Positions 33,970 to 46,029 of a stretch of DNA of 64,000 nt are shown here, piece after piece; positions within the stretch are counted from its first letter, which is position 1; every line of letters starts with the position of its first letter. The notes below the pieces were generated by a model. It did not search any database and was not told where the DNA came from. It saw only the letters and a list, made by a program, of their open reading frames with translations. Source of the stretch: Sipunculus nudus (taxonomy: Eukaryota; Annelida; Sipuncula; Golfingiida; Sipunculidae); contig CM049313.1 of assembly GCA_026874595.1 (NCBI GenBank), forward strand, positions 23,058,008 to 23,122,007. Direction: 5' to 3'. A program made the translations under genes and the position numbers.

Positions 33970-36392
33970 ATGAAGACATGGTACCTGAAAACTTGAATAA
34001 AATCTACAGTTTTTGATCAATTGATTTCAAATTTCAGATTTTAACAGATGAAATGTTAATGTGTACATGCTGTGAAAATTATATCCACAGCACTAACAGG
34101 AAAAATTTGAATATTTATATTTTTTTAAATGGTATCAGGAAAAAAAGAAAAGTATTCTCAGCTATAAAACTAATACATGTGTTAAAATTAATCCACGGAT
34201 CAAAACACCCAATATATCATACCAGGAGCAAACTGGAGTTGGGAATGTTTAATATTATGAACTGAAATAAAGGACCAGCAATATAAATTTTGATTATTTA
34301 GCCAGTCTCATGTAACAACTGATACAACCATGAGTTATAATTCAAACATATTAAAATCTTTAATGAACACTTGTCTGAGTAATATTTTAAATGTTTGACA
34401 TATTTATTTATTATTTTGATTTTGTAATAAATATAAACCAACAAGTTAAAGACCTGGAATAGACCTGGAAATTTAGATTAATTTAATATAATCAATTGCA
34501 TCCTTGTCTATCATTATCTTGCTTCATATAATCCCTAATAGTAAACAACAATTTATTTTAATTATTTATTTTTCATTTTTATGGTTGAAATGAAAAATAC
34601 CCAATGGTGACTGCATGGTGTTATTTGAAATACAATTTTGGCCATCCATGGAAGATCCATAAATGATCAGTAATTGCAAGGTAATCCCCTGTAACTCATT
34701 AACTATAAATTCCTTTTCCATTTATTTTTTTTAAGTTCTTATCATAAACCAAATATTAAAAAAAGTTTATTGTTATGTTTATGGCCTAAACAAATACTAG
34801 TGGAGGGGGTTGGACAGTTAGATCCAGTTGAAGCCACCCAAGAGCTGGCTGGCTGCAGAGTGCCTTGCTTCAAGCATGCATAATTGGCCTGAAAGGTCAA
34901 TGTGGGGACATAAAAGAGGGGCTTCAGTACAGCCAAGGTGTGATATGGTCTCATAAAAACTTTCATAAAAGCTAGTTTTTGACCAATTCCTTTTATGACT
35001 TCAGAATTTAGAAGCTTAAATCCTTACCAGTGCAAGATATGAAAATTAAATCAACAGTGCTTACAGGGAAAAAACATGCCATGGCCAAAGTTGGGCAAAA
35101 TTTAAGGTACTGATTTTATATTTATGCTAATAACTTATAAAATTTGAAAAATTCAGAACTAATTTTGCGAATACAATTGAATCTTGATTAAATAATGTTA
35201 TATCCCTGGCAAAAAACGTCTACCTTCAGCAATTTTCATGTTAAGAGAGTAAATATATTTCTTGATTTTTTACAAAGTGCATTATGTTTGGCCGAGAACT
35301 TAAAAGAATTACAAGATACTGACATCATTTCTGGCATATGCATAGCGAATGTATAGAAAAATATGTATATTATATATTATCAAAGTCAGATCAGTGGTTT
35401 TTATATTAGGCAATCTTAAAGTGTAACAATGGGGTTTTAATGGAAAAATGAAGTTTTTTCTTAATATCTCGAAGAAATGCAGTCCTAGTGACCAAACTTT
35501 TAGTATGGAGGAGGATTTGGGGGACATCTAACTGTATGCAAAATTTAAGGAACTTAGAGCTGAAGCTGGGGAGCTGAGCTCTAGTAAACTGCATAACATT
35601 ATCTTGGTGTAAACAATATATGACATGGTGCTTTAAAACTTGAATAAAATCTACAGTTTTTGATCAACTGGTTTCAAATTTTTTGTTTTAACAGTTGAAA
35701 TGGTATCAAAAACATGCTTTGAAAATTAAACCCACAGCAGTTTCAGGAAAAAAAGGTGCCATGGTCAAACTTGGGCAAAATTTAAGGTACCAATTTTATA
35801 TTTTTGCCAATATTTAAAAAAATTTAACAGATTTTGATCTAATTTTTGGTATACAATTCAATTTTGAACATTTAAAGTAGTATTACTGAAAAAAAAATTC
35901 CTACCTTTAACACTTTTGGTCTTAAGTGACAAAATATCTTTCCTCATTTTTTTACAAAGTCCATTATATTTTGGCCCATAACTTTTTTAAATTAAATAAT
36001 ACTAACTTAATTTCTGGCATGTACATAGGAACCATGTAGAGAAATATTAATGGTAAAAATGAAGAAAACCAGATGAGTGGTTTTGATATTAGGCAGTCCT
36101 GAAGTGTTAAAATAGATTTCTAATAAAAAAATTGAGGTTTTTCCTTAATATCTCGAAGGAACGAAGTCATATTGACCCAATTTTTGGCATGGTAGGAGAT
36201 TTTGGGGACATCTAACTGTATGCCGAATTTCAGATTCATAGGTCAAATGGTGTCGCAACGTGCCAGTCTTACGGACGGACATCCAGATGGACAGACGGAC
36301 GGACAGACAGACAGACAGACAGACGGACGGACGGACGACGGACAATGGACCACGACTATAGCTCAGATGACTGATAGTCAGCTGAGCTAAAA
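33970..36392 (+). repeat. tandem family of about 700 bp, two full units and partial ones
   Basis: CATGCCATGGCCAAAGTTGG (35076) recurs as GTGCCATGGTCAAACTTGGG (35755). TATCTCGAAGAAATGCAGTC (35464) recurs as TATCTCGAAGGAACGAAGTC (36151), and both are followed by a GGGGACATCTAACTGTATGC segment. An earlier partial unit starts near 33975 (ACTTGAATAAAATCTACAGT). The last unit ends in a GGACGGAC run and ATAGCTCAGATGAC...GTCAGCTGAGCTAA, linking it to the element at 15480-16115. Confidence 0.8.
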
Positions 36393-36962
36393 AGTATTAG
36401 AAAACAAATACAAATATTCAAGACTTTTTGAATACATTCAAATACAGATACTTAACACAAATACCCTTATATCTGGGAATGGATAATTAAATCAAACATT
36501 ATGGTGTATATTTAATTTTCAAGATTTCAAAAGATAAGTCTAATCCATGAGCATTACTTCGTATCAGTGATTCTGACACACAAACAATTATTAATTGTTA
36601 ATTAAAAGAAATTTAACTGGCCAAACTATAGAATCCGTCCTACCATGCCTGTCCAACCATGATTTTCTGGGCACCTGCATGTGACAAAACATGCATGTAC
36701 CACTCCTATAAGATGCTTGTATGACTACAATCTCTTAAGAAATTGTTTTTTTTTTTTTTTTCTGGTTTTCATATTTCACATTTTAAATTATCATAAAAAG
36801 CATGCACAATAAAAGTATATAAAAATGTATGTCACATCTTTATCATGTACAACAGCCAGTCACTCTTTTAGTAGTATATAACTCCAACAAAATAAATTAA
36901 ATGCTTATCACAAAACATGATAAATAGCTTTACATTGTTCACCATGTATACTGAACGTTTTA

Positions 36963-37283
36963 TCAAAAATTTGTCCATACCTCAGTGAAGTAAAAACCCA
37001 ATCCGTGCAATATGACTGCATGATTTTGCGGATAACAAACGTTTGATGCCTTGAGCAGTAGCCGCTCAGTTTCAAGGTGGGCTTCACTATTCCGTTTTTT
37101 AAAGAGACAAAAAAGGCTCTCCTTGTTAAAATTGACTTCGGCAGCAATTAAATAAAGAAGCCATGCTTGCCAAGGGCGCTGACATCTTGGAAGTATTTTC
37201 AGCTTTCTCCACAAGGTGGCGCCACCCAAGTACATTTTCAGTACGGTGGCGCCACCAAAATTATATCCAGTCACACCTGTCAC
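36963..37283 (-). CDS. unidentified ORF, possible first exon (low support)
   Basis: One 106-codon frame runs leftwards through two GGTGGCGCCACC palindromes (Gly-Gly-Ala-Thr in both) into non-repeated sequence encoding AAEVNFNKESLFCLFKKRNS, then EAHLETERLLLKASNVCYPQ. A GTATGG at about 36980 could be a donor. The N-terminal part is repeat-derived, and I recognise no family. It may be chance. Confidence 0.2.
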   Translation of the reverse strand: MTGVTGYNFGGATVLKMYLGGATLWRKLKILPRCQRPWQAWLLYLIAAEVNFNKESLFCLFKKRNSEAHLETERLLLKASNVCYPQNHAVILHGLGFYFTEVWTNF

Positions 37284-37465
37284 CTCTCAATTGCCTTCGT
37301 GTTTTACGAGTGTACGGCTCATTTGACTAATTAACTATCTATTTTAACCTGGAGGTAGAATTCTTTTAACAAAGGTGGTTCATTTGTCCAAAAGCAACTT
37401 AAGTTATAAATGGATTTGGATTCAATTTTGAAAAGGGTTATGAATGCTTAAACGGTCGAATCATA

Positions 37466-37467
<2 letters not shown>

Positions 37468-37522
<55 letters not shown>
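37468..37522 (+). repeat. (AT)n microsatellite
   Basis: About 27 uninterrupted TA dinucleotides. Confidence 0.97.
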
Positions 37523-37524
<2 letters not shown>

Positions 37525-37874
37525 CACTGCCATTAAATCAAATATTTAGGGTAATATAGATCATAACCCAACATTATTTTAACATACGTTATCTCATATC
37601 TATTTGGAAAACAAGAAACACTATGGGAACTGGCTTTTATCAATGAAAATTAAAACTGCACATTAATAGTGCATATATGCATACATTATTAAAAATTATA
37701 AAATACATATAAAAAAGTGTTAGCTTAAATTGTATCATACTTGTTTAAACATAACATATAGTCAGCATGGTGAGGATATCATTAAAAAAGCACCTGATCC
37801 GAAACAGAGCCTTAGCTGTGGCAGCCATTTCGTCATGCCTATATATAGTAAAGCCACGCAGCTGTTTATATATA

Positions 37875-37929
<55 letters not shown>
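37875..37929 (+). repeat. (TG)n then (AG)n microsatellite
   Basis: Compound TG and AG runs, with a CA-rich patch at about 38045-38090. Confidence 0.95.
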
Positions 37930-37973
37930 ATTGTATTTGCTCCATCGTTCATCAATATATATAGAAGTTTATT

Positions 37974-37989
37974 GGGGGGGGGGGGGGGG
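37974..37989 (+). repeat. G16 tract
   Basis: Sixteen G shortly after the TG/AG microsatellite. Confidence 0.95.
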
Positions 37990-38229
37990 AGATATATCTT
38001 TCCTGCCAATCGCATCACTGAGGAACAAGGTAATTTACGATTACAGCACACACACACCCTCACATATACCCACACACACACATATATAAAGCATTCGTTT
38101 ATCTGTGACATTCTTGCAGCACAACTAATTAAGTCTCTATTTCTGTATATAATATGGCAATCAGTGATAAATTTACAAATGAAGGACATTAGTGAAATTG
38201 TTATCAATATACAGGCGGAAATATAATAG

Positions 38230-40690
38230 TATCATGCTTAAGAGATTATATTGTTCATTGGAAAGGAAACAAACTGTTGAAGGTAACTACTGTAGTTCAA
38301 TGGATTGACGTTGTCTGTATGTTATTCATTTTTTTTTCTTTGCAGCTGTAGTTTTATGGCATTGGATAATGGGTTACAAGTGCACGTTAAACAACTTTGA
38401 TAAATGTCAAGTGTTGCAAATCTATCATTTCATTTCCCCCGGAATACGGGCCAAAAAATAAGTTTATGCAGTGAACGTCCCGCCTCATCGGTGTGGCCCG
38501 GCAACCTGTACAGGTCTCGGTCGAGCGCCTAGCACCTCTGTGTGACGGTCTTCACTGTGTCCCAGCAGAGGCGTCAATATATGGGGGGGGGGGGGGGGGG
38601 GAAGTCATTTCATAAATGAAACGTGTCATACAGTCAGTGTGTGTGTTTGCATGCGATCCCCTCACTCTGGAAGAACAATTTATGCAACTGGTTCCCAGAA
38701 CTTTTTAAAACTTGGGCATGTATCCATTGGAATGAAGGTCTCTAGTTTCTTATCTTTTTTTTGCAGTATTAAAACATGTCATGAAATTCGCCAAGGAAAT
38801 TTCCGAATTTCATGTGGTTCACGGTCAGATTGTTTGATCAGACCACGTCCTGGTGTACGCAGTCTGAAATATAAACCGCGAAAACCTCAATAGTTAATGA
38901 GATCAATAGTTTGGGGAATGCCTAAACGTGCCGCCGGCCACGACAGCGGTCAGGTCACACACTGCTCAATAAGGGAGATGCAGGTTCAAGAACGTGATAT
39001 GGGTTCCAACTTGACGGGGCCGAGGGCATAAAAGGCTTCTGGTGAACCCGAGGCATATTTTTTAAGCTCAAGGCCAGTAAAATGTGTGACAGCTTTATGT
39101 AGCCCTAATTTGGTACACGGACAGCATATGCTCTGTCATGAAGTCACTGAGTTAACGTGAACAGGAGTGCAGTATAAACAATGGATTGTAAAGCGTTGAT
39201 GCAAATTAGATTTTTTTTTATACTGTCTGTGGTTACATAATACTCTTTCGCACAGCTGGTCAAATGAACACAAACCGTTTCTCTGTTATTCAACCTGCCT
39301 TCCAAGAGTTCGCGTTCTGTATATTTAAAACGTGATATTGATCTAGTTTGGGTTTCAACTATTGTGATCATCTGCCTTTCATGGCGCGGTCCTAGACATG
39401 GTATTTTTAATGACGCAGAAATCGACACACATCTGGAAGGGCTACATTTGCAAACCCCCATTCAGTTGCTGGACATCCTCCTTTCGCTGCGGTTCAGGGA
39501 GTTATATCCCATATTGTCGCATGTTTAATTTCTCTTTAATTTATCTCTTGCCTTAAGTCTCAAACATTTGTTGTTTCCATTCTCCTCGTACCTCCGTCCC
39601 TTATTTCTCTATCACTCTCTTTGCTTATGCTTGCATCTCATTTCATAGTCCATGCAGTACCGGATCATTTGCGCAATTTAGTGTTGGTGGATTGATTTCC
39701 GCTATGGTCCGTTTCAACCCGCATGTCCATCTGTTTTTTTTTTTTATTGATCTGAAAATCTTAATTTATATTTCAAGGGAAAAATGATAGTGTAGGTAGA
39801 AGTTTAAGGGGCCTTCTTTTCAACAAGGTTTAAATAAATACATACCTTACAGATCATTTAAGACACAGAATTACTTTAAAACATGAGAAATCAGTCTACA
39901 TTTAACAACAATTCATGGTTCACTAGTCACATGTAAAACAGCCTCAATGGACAGCTGCAGATTTGATGAGGACATGTAAACACCAAAAACATACAACCGG
40001 CTCAAACAAAGATGGCTCGTCATGCATGGACACATCTCTACTACCAAATCATTTTGTAGATTCCAAAAAGTTGTGAAACATTAAATGGAGATTTATTGTA
40101 AGATTCTTAAATATCATATTAGGTTGTCACTTCCATATGTAGTTTTCTAGGAAACTATTGAAAAATATAATTTTTTAAGAAAATTATTTAAAAAACAGCT
40201 AGACATAGGTTGGTGGAACAGAGTTTAGCAAAAAGGTTATCAACATGGGTGTAGGATCTAGGTAACACTCGTAGAACAATCCATTCAATTTTGAGGAAAT
40301 CCAGATCCCCATAGTTACACACGCCAGGAGGGTATGCGTTCATCCCCGTTCGTGTGTGTGTTTATTCACAAGATAACTCACGCAATCATGAAAAGGAATC
40401 CGATGAAATGTTCCTAAAACTCGGGAACGGGCCAATGAAGAATCGCTTCGATTTTGGTGTTGATCGGACTAATGATCCGGATTAAGGAATAGTTTTCAGG
40501 ATTGTCCTGGGGATATGGGCCAAACATGTGAATGCAAACACTTTTTGGGGGTAAAATATAGGCCGTTGAGTGAATTAAAGCACGGGTTGCGGAGTTTCCC
40601 ACATTAAGGACCGCCCACATGGCAGAAGATCCATTCGTGAGAATGCTTATTTCAAGTTAGTCTTTATTTAAAGGATTCTTAACCACTGTG
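38230..40690. other. mostly unique sequence, no gene shown
   Basis: Richer in CpG than the region to the left (for example 38440-38530, 38930-39010). G19 tract at 38583-38601. The open frames (38639-38893 plus, 39144-39461 minus) have no recognisable domain. Confidence 0.45.
38583..38601 (+). repeat. G19 tract
   Basis: Nineteen uninterrupted G. Confidence 0.95.
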
Positions 40691-40699
40691 TCCCGACCT

Positions 40700-40717
40700 G
40701 GGGGGGGGGGGGGGGGG
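40700..40717 (+). repeat. G18 tract
   Basis: Eighteen uninterrupted G, about 165 bases before the candidate secreted ORF. Confidence 0.95.
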
Positions 40718-40881
40718 CAGGGTTCTTCATTCACTTGTATTCAGGGAAACTTAAGTGTAAATTGCCAAACGAGGTGAAAGTTTGTGTTCTGTCAGGCTGA
40801 ACGTTAATCGACATAAGCGCAGTTCAGTATAGCCTGCCGCGACGGTTCTAGCTTCCCTGTTTTTCACGTGAAACGCGGTAT

Positions 40882-41106
40882 ATGTTTCAGACAGACTTCG
40901 GCCTTTTGGTGATTTTAAACTTAATTTCCTGTGTTTTTCTATTATCTGTGGGAACATCCTACACTGTCATGCAAGAATGGGCAACTTCACTGAACGGGCA
41001 ACTACAGCCCACTCTTATCATTACGCAATGCAATAGTGGTATAACCCTGTCACTTCAGACGCCGCAAAAGGGAATGGTCAGTCTCGGGCTACAATGTTTC
41101 TCGTGA
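40882..41106 (+). CDS. candidate first exon with signal peptide (unconfirmed)
   Basis: ATG opens 74 codons starting MFQTDFGLLVILNLISCVFL, followed by LSVGTSYTVMQEWATSLNGQ. The hydrophobic stretch at residues 7-22 followed by small residues looks like a cleavable signal peptide. Upstream sequence is CpG-containing (GCCGCGACGG-like words near 40835). Possible donors in the exon are GTATAA (41040) and GTCAGT (41079). The V-x-x-W-A-x-x-x-x-G-x pattern after the signal recalls the N-terminus of voltage-gated calcium channel alpha2-delta subunits, whose first introns are often very long, but this likeness is short and from memory. The -3 base is T, a weak start context. It could be chance. Confidence 0.25.
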   Translation: MFQTDFGLLVILNLISCVFLLSVGTSYTVMQEWATSLNGQLQPTLIITQCNSGITLSLQTPQKGMVSLGLQCFS

Positions 41107-41609
41107 CCGGTGGATGAATACTATTATCTTGTTGCTACATTTCAAAGGGGTTTAATGCATGCACTACTTGGGTTTTTATTTTGTGTTCCAGAAATGAAAG
41201 GTACCAATCTGAAGTTACCCAGGTGCATTTTTTCTTTGTCTTGTGAGAAATTGTAGTTTTTTAGTCATTATCCAAACTTAAGCGGAGATCGCGCTTTTGA
41301 TGTCGGTTCCTTTTACGTAATCTTATTTCTGTTCCTCTATCACTATATGTCACCAAACAGGTGGCGATATGAGAGCTTTCTGGAAAAGCATCCTAAAATA
41401 GAACTGCGATTGCTTTCATGCAGTCTTTGCGAGATCAGACAGCATTACTTATTTAATACACTTCCCCGCTGTATCTGAGTTACCTTGGCTCTGGAGAGGA
41501 AATAAGACACAGCTTAATGGAATGAAACCTGTCCTCACTTCCTAAAGATCGTACCAAGGGCCCCTTCGATGATAGGGCCCCTGGAAAGAAAAAACACACT
41601 CAGAGAAAA

Positions 41610-41612
<3 letters not shown>

Positions 41613-41663
<51 letters not shown>

Positions 41664-41676
41664 AATATATATATAT
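41613..41676 (+). repeat. (AT)n microsatellite
   Basis: AT run interrupted once by TTTAA. Confidence 0.96.
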
Positions 41677-41782
41677 AAAAACAGTGAAGCACATTAAACA
41701 TATATGGAAAAATACGTTAAAAATAGAAAAATACAGCGGAACCACAAGTCTTGAGCAACAAATAATGGTAGTCATGATCAAT

Positions 41783-41785
41783 GTA

Positions 41786-41839
<54 letters not shown>
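41783..41839 (+). repeat. (AT)n microsatellite
   Basis: TA run adjoining the start of the dispersed element at 41850. Confidence 0.96.
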
Positions 41840-41842
<3 letters not shown>

Positions 41843-41849
41843 AATAACC

Positions 41850-42615
41850 TAATAACAACAGATCACGTAATCGTGACGAGCATAAATTTTGGTACAGAGA
41901 AAAAAAAAATCATATTCCGCAACACTAGGCAGCGTGAAATGCCTAGGGGAATGAATATAGAAGTCGGTGGTTTTTTTTAACAAATAATTATAATTTATTC
42001 TTAGAACAATTCTAACATTACAATACACTAAATCAATACAATTACACAGTATAACAATAATAAAAACGTACATTACCAGAGTCCGGATTCTAGGCTTCGA
42101 TTCTGGATACCACCACTGTCACAGTCTCACAAGAGTCTTTTAGCATAAATAATCCAGATGAACAGTTCATGTAAATCTTCTCAGAGAAGTCCGATTTAAT
42201 CTTGAAAAAAATCTGTTGTAATCCAACAGTAAAGGTCTGGTAATAATCCCAAAGGCAAACTGAAGACAATCCGTATATAAAGTCTGTATAAAGTCCGTAG
42301 AAGATCTATAAGTTCTGCAATTATCGAAAAGGTCCCAAAAACTGACGAGAGAGTCACACTCTTCCGTGTCCACTGGTATTTTCCTCTCTGCCGGCTCTAA
42401 ACACATCCCTATTTAGCGAAGCCCAGAAACTTCCATATTCACAAACATTCCAAAGAACACAACAATACACACTCGCCCGTGGCGCATGAACAGACCCGAA
42501 CATTCTAGACTACAACGAGCGCTGTGTCTCTAAAAGCCAGGTTTCAACCAGTATGGTTCCCATGGCAACGCCCAAGGCTTGAGCCTAACACGAATCAGAA
42601 CGCCAGGCGCATAAT
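41850..42615 (+). repeat. dispersed element of about 750 bp, copy 1
   Basis: Shares long segments with 54490-55250 in the same order and orientation: ACAGATCACGTA, AACACTAGGCAGCGTGAAAT, AACATTACAAT(A/G)CACTAAATC and AATACAATTACACAGTA, then weaker similarity (GTGTCC(A/G)CTGG, CCAGGCG). No coding region is found. It could be a solo LTR or a non-autonomous element; the ends are not sharp enough to decide. Confidence 0.7.
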
Positions 42616-42633
42616 AAACATATACATGTAACA

Positions 42634-42669
<36 letters not shown>
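42634..42669 (+). repeat. (AT)n(TG)n microsatellite
   Basis: TA run passing directly into TG repeats. Confidence 0.93.
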
Positions 42670-43675
42670 CAGAGCCCTAGTTGGAAACGCAGACGAGAAA
42701 CTGAACGATCGCCGTTATTTTAAAAAATAAATAAAAAAAGTGGGAAAACGTTTGAAAAAGAGAAAAACTACATTTGGCACCACCAGTCTTAAGCAACTGA
42801 TGAGTGATGAAACAATTTAAGTTCAATAAGCACACCAGCTTTCGGAACACTTGATTTAACCACATCAGAGGAACTGACATCATATAGTTAGTTCGCTGTA
42901 AAAGAATTGAGGACAAAATGTGTGAAAATAGAAAAAAAAATCGGGTGGAGCCACTAGTCTACAGCAACTTATTTAGTCATTCATGATTATTTAACGTAGA
43001 AGGTGTCAAGACAGTTGATGAAAACGGAGCTGAGAAGCTGATACGAAAGCTGTCATTTGACGGCCTACAAATTACAGATATAGAGCGTAAAAACCCAGAA
43101 AATATACAGATGGCGCCAACAGTCTTCAAGCCAATGATCAACATACAAGGCACGAATCATGGGAATACATGCGTTAAATACTGAGGTAGCCTTGCCTGGG
43201 CTTAAGTATTTGCATTTACTAATAAAATGCTTAAAATAAATGTGATTCCATGTACAGATAGACTTAACTCAGTGCCAGCTCTAGAGGCTCAGATAGTGGA
43301 AAATTAGTTATATGAGTTGCCGCAAGATGGCGGTACCGATACTAGGTGCGATACAACGCGGGAACGTTTGATTTCTCTGTCAGAAGCAACAATTATTAAG
43401 TCATAACTATTTCATGGATTGGACCAGTCTAATACTTAGGTACCAGAGCTTTTGTATCAAGATTAAATTATTCTGGGTTGCACATGCAAACAAGCCCCAT
43501 TGCTTGGAAGAATATGCATCACAGTGAATTAATGTCAAGCAAAAATATTGAGTTAGAAGTTTCTGGGCCTAACGCTTACTATATGCGCCTTTTAAAGCCG
43601 GGCCGGACGTACGACGGACAAAGCATAATCTCTATAGCTCAGATAACTTACAGCCAGCTAAGCCAACAAGGGATT
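42670..43675 (+). repeat. diverged relatives of the 15480-16115 element
   Basis: Recurring pieces (CACCACCAGTCTTAAGCAAC, GGGTGGAGCCACTAGTCTAC, GATGGCGCCAACAGTCTTCA) plus AGAGCTTTTGTATCAA and a final CTATAGCTCAGATAACTTAC...AGCTAAGC match parts of the 15.5-16.1 kb element. Several degraded copies seem to lie end to end. Confidence 0.6.
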
Positions 43676-43849
43676 TGGATAGTCAGAAAATTGATATGTA
43701 TGTCCTATTGCCAGAAAATACAATGGGTTAGACTTAGTAGAACCAGAAACTGGATTTCATCTGTATTCCCTGCAGAGGCTATGGATGCGTATATTACCAG
43801 AACATTAATTTGTACTGCAGCATTTTAAACTTGGAACGATGCTTGTGTC

Positions 43850-46020
43850 AGCAACATGGTTTTGTATAATTATGACAAGAGACGTTTTGTTCTGATGAAT
43901 TACAATTTAAAAATATTCATTTTACTATGGGATGAGTATAATTATCTGATAACCGGGATAAGATTCCTATCCTCGTTAACCGGGTTTAATCTGCATAAGG
44001 ACTACTTATGACGATCAAAGTCCTAGTGTCATATTTATCTAGTTTAAGGACAGGCCTTATTAATATCTTGGTCTCATTCACTGATTGGTTTCATTTATCG
44101 TCGAGAACATTCTTGGTCGTGTCTTTCCTTTGTGCCTGAACAATTCCCGACATAGATTCAGATTCCGTCAATTTCCCCAAGGGCTGTATTGTCCATTACC
44201 GAGATCAGCCACCTTGGGGTGCTAGCGGTATTTCAAGTTTTCTGCTGCGTCGTCGTTCAGATGACAAAGTAAAAGACAAAAAAAAGGTTCAAATTGATTC
44301 CTAAAAATAGATGGCTCACCTCTTTGATATGGCAAAAGTAGCCTACTATACTTAATAGTTTCTATGGGAGTGTACAAAGCTTTGTATGGTGATAAGGTGT
44401 CAACATATAATTCACAAATACATTGGAAATATTGATCAGCCATGAGACAATGGAAATGTATGAGGCCACATCTCTTTATAGCCTGTAGACTGAAAGCAAA
44501 CAATATACAGTAAAACTCATTTGTTCGCCAATGTAAAGTCCGAGGAAATGCGTTGTGGTAGGTGTCAATGGCGTATTAACGAGGGTTATTTTCATGAAGA
44601 GTTTTGCGAAGATTAATGTTGTAGCTAATTAGCTGTACGATGACAACACACCTTGAAATCAGTGAATACACACACGTTGCAGGGTATATTTTTTTTTCAG
44701 TTGTCAAGTATCCTTGTCAGGACTTCCACACACGATCGAATGCACGTGAAAAACTTTTGCGCGAGTATTAGTAGTTAACAAAGGTGAAAGATGAGGTTGG
44801 TTGATGAGCGAGTTAAATGGAGAGAATAAGATGATCTGAAAACTAGATGTTTGCAATCAACGATCATTCCCTGATAAAACAACATAACATATGTATGCCA
44901 AAACCGATGTCCCATGTCAACAGATAAACTGGAAAAAATCCACCACAGCTTATAATCAAGTCTATTCCGACTTAAATATTGATATCATATATATTTTATA
45001 TATAAATGTAATGACCCTAAACTTTTGAGAAGTGGTGCTTTGGTGGAGAATGGTGATGATTACAGGATGGAAAGGTCTGCCATTTTCCTCAATTTTGGAT
45101 GGTTTGACTTGAGTTTCATGTGACAAAGCTTGTCTGTCTTAAACCCCTGTCACGTACAAATCGCTTTCACATCGTTTCTTTCATAGTAATAAATCAGAAC
45201 TTCAGTACCCTCCTTGCCTTTACACGGACATAGTTCTTGTCCAAATTGATGGGACCGCCTGACTCTCATTGCTTGGCAGCACCAAAGCGGGAAGCGTGTA
45301 TTATGTGTGCGGAACAACAAACTGAGAGACTGTCGTCGTCCATGTTTATCACTTTGCTTGCCGTGTGATCGTTCAATTGGCATTCCATAGACACTTTAGA
45401 CACAGTTTCAGACATTTTTTATTCTTTTTTTTTTTGTGGAAATTGGGATAGTCAAAGTCAACATTTCACCTACATTTTTTTATAGAATTTTGTGTGATTT
45501 CTGGCTACCTCTGCGTATACATATTAATGAACTAAGGGTCAATCCTGTTAAGAAAAATTCTCATAATACCTCTGTGACGGGTGTATAAGCTTGTTTATCT
45601 ACAAGCTGTTAGTAAATACAATAATGTTGGCAAACAGAATAACCATGTAACATAAGGTGGTCGTTGCATATGTATGGAAGTTGAAAGGTCGCTAGTTGCA
45701 AAATGCGATTTGCAAACCTCGAGCATCCTGTATGCGGTGAGATCGGCATTTTCTGGGTTATTTTTATAATTGGTTCAAGGGATTATCTTTAATTAATGAA
45801 CGTCAAATATCGGGATTAGCCACTTTTCTTGCTTTGAACCAAGGCCACTATTAATTGTACACATTACATCTGAAATACATGCATGTTGAATTACCTCCAC
45901 TGAGGAAGTATTCGCTCTACTGGGTGGCAACATGGTTTTAACAACAAAACTAAACATAACAAGGACACAGCAAAGTGGAGCATCCCCTCGCACGGGGCAT
46001 AATTAGAATGGGTATATTAC
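43850..46020. other. unique, gene-free stretch
   Basis: No ORF with domain support. 44020-44220 is a compositionally even, low-repeat block that could be conserved non-coding sequence, but this cannot be tested here. Confidence 0.4.
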
Positions 46021-46029
46021 ACAGAGGAA

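Noticed and set aside
33645-33979. Arg-Glu-rich and Ser-Leu-rich ORFs
   Set aside because: Translation of a GA microsatellite on either strand.
41542-41980. Ile-Tyr repeat ORFs
   Set aside because: Translation of AT microsatellites.
43310-43345. AAGATGGCGG as a YY1-type promoter site
   Set aside because: A single short match inside degraded repeat sequence, with no transcript start evidence.
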